NCBI GenBank assembly: GCA_046291875.1
Contig: JBKBSF010000003.1
Location: forward strand, 179,554-243,553
Source: SKVR01 sp046291875
Lineage (GTDB): Bacteria; Bacteroidota; Bacteroidia; Bacteroidales; UBA7960
Length of the DNA: 64,000 nucleotides
Reading direction: 5' to 3'
Below are positions 62,028 to 64,000 of this stretch, in pieces. A program made the translations under genes and the position numbers. A model generated the notes under the pieces. That model did not search any database. It was not told the DNA's origin and was given only the letters and a program-made list of their open reading frames with translations. Positions within the stretch are counted from its first letter, which is position 1. Every line of letters begins with the position of its first letter.

Positions 62028-63119
62028 ATGAACAAGATATTCTCTAAAATCCTGATTCTCACATTTGCCGGAATATTTCTGGCCAGCTGCGACAACGACC
62101 CCGACCTACCCTACCCCATAGACCAGGTAAAACATGGCGTTCTGATGGATGTATCTCGTCTGGAGGGAACAGACACCTTCATTGATGCCATTGACCCCAA
62201 TGCAGAACCCGATCTGGGTGTAGAAGTAAATGTGGTACCCAAAGGAGATGGTGATTGGAGTTCTTTCGATCTGATCATCATCTATTATAATGTCGTTGAA
62301 AAAAGCTTTTCAAGATATGTTTACGAATATGATATAGCATCTATGCCCTACCGAGTTAATCTTGATTACACCCGTATTCTTAATGCCTTCGGACTGGAAC
62401 GTGAAAACCCTGGCGACAACTTTTTTGTGGTGGTAGATATTCATCTCCCATTGGGCAAAACCCTCTATGGCTGGACATCGTGGTCTGGTTTTACCAATAC
62501 CGATTTTGCCAGCTGGCAATACAACGGCAGACCCTACAGCCAGAGGGTAACCTATCCGGCAGCATGCCCCATAGACCCCTTATTCTGGGAGGGACCTGCT
62601 GAGGCCTTAAATGTATCCTGGGGTGAAATTGAAAATGCATGGATCAGCCCCCTTGAAGAGGAAGATGTCCCTGAAGACTCATACTTTATTTCTCTTGGAA
62701 TGACACAGGCTCAGATCGAGGCAATGGATCTGGTGGGATTTAAGATTGAACGTTTTTTCCTTGATTCCGACGATCTTACTCAGCCCAACACCAATTCGAT
62801 GCTGAAAGTATGGATCAACAACAACAATTTTCAGGTTTTTATTCCGGATCAGCATTTGGGTGTATACTGGAATATCGGAGCCGCCCTTGGCGGGCCTGAT
62901 GATTTTCAGGAAATCAGCTTCGAAGAGCTGATGGGAATTGAAATCAACACCTGCACCGGGCTTTTGAAATTCATGGTAAAGTGGGCCATGATCGGAGATT
63001 CTGGCTATGCTTTCAGCGAGATATCTTTCGAAATCCAAAGCTTGTCTTTTGTTTCAAAAGCTGACCCTGAGCAAAAGAACAACACAGCAGCGAAGATGCA
63101 TATTCAGAAACTGAATTGA
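62028..63119 (+). CDS. Surface lipoprotein of the second sus locus, family unknown
   Basis: 363 residues. MNKIFSKILILTFAGIFLASC lipobox followed by DNDPD, an acidic stretch typical of surface export. The N-terminal part (VEVNVVPKGDGDWSSFDLII) looks beta-rich. No catalytic motif or family that I recognise. It follows SusD by 27 bp, so it is probably an auxiliary ligand-binding protein. Confidence 0.8.
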   Translation: MNKIFSKILILTFAGIFLASCDNDPDLPYPIDQVKHGVLMDVSRLEGTDTFIDAIDPNAEPDLGVEVNVVPKGDGDWSSFDLIIIYYNVVEKSFSRYVYEYDIASMPYRVNLDYTRILNAFGLERENPGDNFFVVVDIHLPLGKTLYGWTSWSGFTNTDFASWQYNGRPYSQRVTYPAACPIDPLFWEGPAEALNVSWGEIENAWISPLEEEDVPEDSYFISLGMTQAQIEAMDLVGFKIERFFLDSDDLTQPNTNSMLKVWINNNNFQVFIPDQHLGVYWNIGAALGGPDDFQEISFEELMGIEINTCTGLLKFMVKWAMIGDSGYAFSEISFEIQSLSFVSKADPEQKNNTAAKMHIQKLN

Positions 63120-63160
63120 TTGAAATGACCACCATCTGATCCTTCAGTGAAACATGCCAA

Positions 63161-63194
63161 CAACCCAAAGGCTTAAACAATGGCCTTTGGGTTG
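63161..63194 (+). terminator. Hairpin after the second sus locus
   Basis: CAACCCAAAGGC (63161-63172) pairs with GCCTTTGGGTTG (63183-63194); no T run, so it may be a weak or processing hairpin. Bases 63195-63458 hold no credible gene. Confidence 0.5.
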
Positions 63195-63500
63195 AATTAC
63201 AATAATAGCTTGCCAGGTGCAATCATTTCATCAAGCCAACCCCTTGTATACTTTAAGCCCACTGGTCGCTATTTTACCTGTGCTGGTATAACGAAAAGCC
63301 CCATGAGGATAATTGTACCTTATAAAATTCTTTATTTCAGTTAATTGGGCTAGCTTTGCCCCCTTTACGGGGAAGCCTTCGGGCCTTTTCCCAGGGTTGA
63401 TGCAGGAGGTGCCATGTGCTTCCTGCATTGCTTTTTGCATCCCCCAACCCCATGGAAAGTCGAGTAGGTAAGGGGGAGTCTCACCCCCAAACCTCTCACA

Positions 63501-63534
63501 GAACCGTACGTGACAGTCTCCCGTCATACGGCTC
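63501..63534 (-). ncRNA. Group II intron domain V
   Basis: 34 nt on the minus strand: begins GAGCCGTATGACGGG and ends CACGTACGGTTC, with the catalytic AGC triad near the 5' end, a GAGA tetraloop and a closing GUUC strand. Size and features fit catalytic domain V. Confidence 0.88.
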
Positions 63535-63549
63535 TTCCCGCCCAAGTCG

Positions 63550-64000
63550 CTAAGGACGAAAACCATATTGCCAATGCAGAAAAAGATTAGGATAATCTTT
63601 CGCTGTATGGCTCAGCCATTTGAAGGCATGTGTTTTGATTTTCTTCCTGAACCTTCGGTATTTGTTCCTTACCCACATCATCAGGCGGTAGTTGAGCACC
63701 CGGAAAACCTTGCGCATTTCAGAGAACCGGAATTTCCCATAGTAGTTTATCCATCCACGTATCATGGGCTCAAGATGTATAGCTATGTCCTGTAGCGAAT
63801 ATTGCACCATGCGGTGGATCTTCAGCTTGTACAGGGTTTGGCTGATACGCTTTCGCCGTTTGTTACTAATGGCTGGTGTAAACCCTAAGTGGGGCCTTCT
63901 CCCCTTTTCCTTTATCCATCGTGGCTTAAAGGTAAAACCCAGAAAGTCGAACTGGACATATTTGGGTTTGAATGGGGGGTGGTTCTTTTGGTTGCGCTTG
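63550..64000 (-). CDS. ltrA: Group II intron reverse transcriptase/maturase, C-terminal part
   Basis: 150 codons to the window edge; 5' end missing. VQFDFLGFTFKPRW closes the RT domain; RRKRISQTLYKLKIHR belongs to maturase domain X; IAIHLEPMIRGWINYYGKF and RVLNYRLMMWVRNKYRRF form the GIIM domain. No HNH endonuclease follows, as the ORF stops 40 bp after the GIIM region. The protein aids splicing and retrohoming. Confidence 0.93.
   Translation of the reverse strand, partial: KRNQKNHPPFKPKYVQFDFLGFTFKPRWIKEKGRRPHLGFTPAISNKRRKRISQTLYKLKIHRMVQYSLQDIAIHLEPMIRGWINYYGKFRFSEMRKVFRVLNYRLMMWVRNKYRRFRKKIKTHAFKWLSHTAKDYPNLFLHWQYGFRP

Larger units (their letters stand above)
63459..64000 (-). mobile_element. 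Group II intron, 3' part (5' part outside window)
   Basis: Minus strand: maturase ORF end (63550), domain V at 63501-63534, then a domain VI hairpin with CCTACTC holding the candidate branch A at 63465. The inferred 3' splice site is at 63459, the last intron bases reading GAC. The 3' exon starts at 63458 running leftward. Confidence 0.85.

Noticed and set aside
63231..63566. 111-codon minus open frame
   Set aside because: Its first third runs through intron domains V and VI, so the frame as a whole is artificial; only the exon part beyond 63458 could be real.
1..64000. tRNA and rRNA genes
   Set aside because: No cloverleaf with a TTCGA-type T-loop and no rRNA signature stretches were noticed on either strand; a tRNA scan would settle this.

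Overview
The window looks like a chromosomal segment of a Bacteroidota bacterium, most likely of the Bacteroidales/Marinilabiliales type. The evidence is two SusC/SusD outer-membrane uptake pairs, three proteins ending in type IX secretion (T9SS) C-terminal sorting domains, many lipoproteins with acidic residues after the lipobox Cys, and repeated TAnnTTTG (-7) promoter motifs in place of E. coli-type promoters. Most genes lack a strong Shine-Dalgarno. Core genes are of medium GC; an island at about 33.2-38.0 kb is visibly AT-richer. Species cannot be assigned from the sequence alone.

Region 1 (1-33.1 kb) is dominated by peptidoglycan functions. A NamZ-type exo-muramidase (1498) is followed by threonine dehydratase. 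A six-gene minus-strand operon (13953 to 4191) encodes an amidase carrying a golvesin-like domain, a GT2 glycosyltransferase, a HIT/GalT-like DUF4922 protein, a double-GNAT protein, a SpoIID/LytB-like protein and an AmpG-like permease. Diverging from it are a BadF-type amino-sugar kinase (murK-like), MurQ etherase, SusC, SusD, two lipoproteins, a DigH-like GHL10 glycosidase, a TolB-like propeller, a 1184-residue amidase with a T9SS tail, and a second T9SS multidomain protein. Together these could strip peptides and cut glycans outside the cell, import the fragments across both membranes, phosphorylate MurNAc and convert MurNAc-6-P to GlcNAc-6-P. I read this as a peptidoglycan utilisation locus.

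Region 2 (33.2-38.0 kb) is an accessory island bounded by two direct copies of a 70-bp-period palindromic array plus a shared 212-bp tail. Inside are an orphan RHS C-terminal cassette with an HEYGH metallopeptidase-like motif, a lipoprotein that is its candidate immunity protein, a decayed second RHS tip, an IS3-type orfA remnant, and a ParE/RelE-type toxin-antitoxin pair.

Region 3 (38.2-56.5 kb) is mostly housekeeping or stress-related: a sulfatase-fold membrane protein with a lost metal site, PurN, a HELGH lipoprotein, nitroreductase, an M48-TerB protein, an encapsulated ferritin plus encapsulin operon, an MscS channel, a cation/proton antiporter, Lon, thioredoxin, a cysteine-cluster protein, a purple-acid-phosphatase-like lipoprotein and a nucleoside-type MFS transporter.

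Region 4 (56.7-64.0 kb) holds a second SusC/SusD/lipoprotein set. Its SusD leader contains a short repeat also found ahead of the murK-like gene. The window ends in the 3' part of a group II intron (maturase C-terminus, domains V and VI). No tRNA, rRNA or CRISPR array was seen.
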